A DNA stretch of 32,005 bases, from positions 1 through 32,005 of the forward strand of contig CANLYR010000050.1 of assembly GCA_947495425.1 (NCBI GenBank). Direction: 5' to 3'. Shown in pieces: positions 31,985-32,005 of the stretch. Both the position numbers and the translations under genes were made by a program. Source of the DNA: an uncultured Aquimarina sp. Lineage in GTDB: Bacteria > Bacteroidota > Bacteroidia > Flavobacteriales > Flavobacteriaceae. Each line of letters opens with the position of its first letter. Positions within the stretch are counted from its first letter, which is position 1. Under the pieces are notes generated by a model. That model ran no database searches and had not been told where the DNA came from. It worked only from the letters and a program-made list of their open reading frames with translations.

Positions 31985-32005
31985 TTTTCGATAGTTGTAA
32001 GAAGA

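Noticed and set aside
1..32005. CRISPR array, transposon or prophage
   Set aside because: No regularly spaced repeats, transposase, terminal inverted repeats or phage structural genes were seen.

Overview
The window reads as chromosomal DNA of a marine member of the Flavobacteriaceae (Bacteroidota), Aquimarina-like in flavour. This rests on the AT-rich composition, the general lack of Shine-Dalgarno sequences, repeated promoter cores of the Bacteroidota form TAnnTTTG (some with a TTG-type -33 element 19 bp upstream), and the gene content: a tpx-dgkA-ftsK-lolA-lptF-ribB order, a bacillithiol deacetylase, a sortilin/Asp-box exoprotein and TPR-type hybrid kinases. Genus assignment is inference. 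No prophage, transposase, CRISPR array or rRNA was seen.

Layout. 1-1357: rdgB and a convergent CPBP-family membrane protein overlapping by 4 bp. 1358-2216: a gene-free stretch holding two diverged tandem copies of what look like minus-strand small RNA genes, each with a TAnnTTTG promoter and an intrinsic terminator. 2217-6270: an NhaC-type Na+/H+ antiporter, a hotdog acyl-CoA thioesterase, a nitroreductase (the last two divergent, each with its own promoter core) and a KdnA-like sugar aminotransferase. 6287-13213, all minus strand: ribB with a decayed RibA-like half, an LptF/G permease, a LolA-like carrier, FtsK, DgkA-type kinase and thiol peroxidase, mixing envelope biogenesis and division. 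13323-14682, minus: a peroxide-defence cluster of typical 2-Cys peroxiredoxin, thioredoxin and a small acidic protein overlapping the thioredoxin gene. 14963-19201, plus: a TPR hybrid histidine kinase, a Cys/Met-metabolism PLP enzyme and bshB1, the last two 3 nt apart.

19261-20712: tRNA-His and tRNA-Ser(UGA) flanking an M28 lipoprotein peptidase. 20713-21214 has a terminator and what may be the frameshifted remains of a gene. 21215-23799: a cytosolic multi-PAS histidine kinase overlapping a stand-alone receiver. 23836-26593, minus: DEAD-box RNA helicase, a His-rich secreted small protein and a DUF72 protein. 26677-30573, plus: a LolA-fold secreted protein and a large Asp-box (VPS10/sortilin-like) exoprotein separated by an intrinsic terminator. 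30909-31984: two small genes, each preceded within 12-19 nt by a copy of the same ~62-nt hairpin-bearing leader repeat.

The parts I find most worth checking are the tandem small RNA pair with an upstream block at exactly conserved spacing, the repeated leader in front of the last two genes, and the RibBA protein whose GTP cyclohydrolase half has lost its zinc cysteines. Most remaining genes are ordinary housekeeping genes whose families are recognised from motifs. All assignments come from reading motifs by eye; no database search was run.
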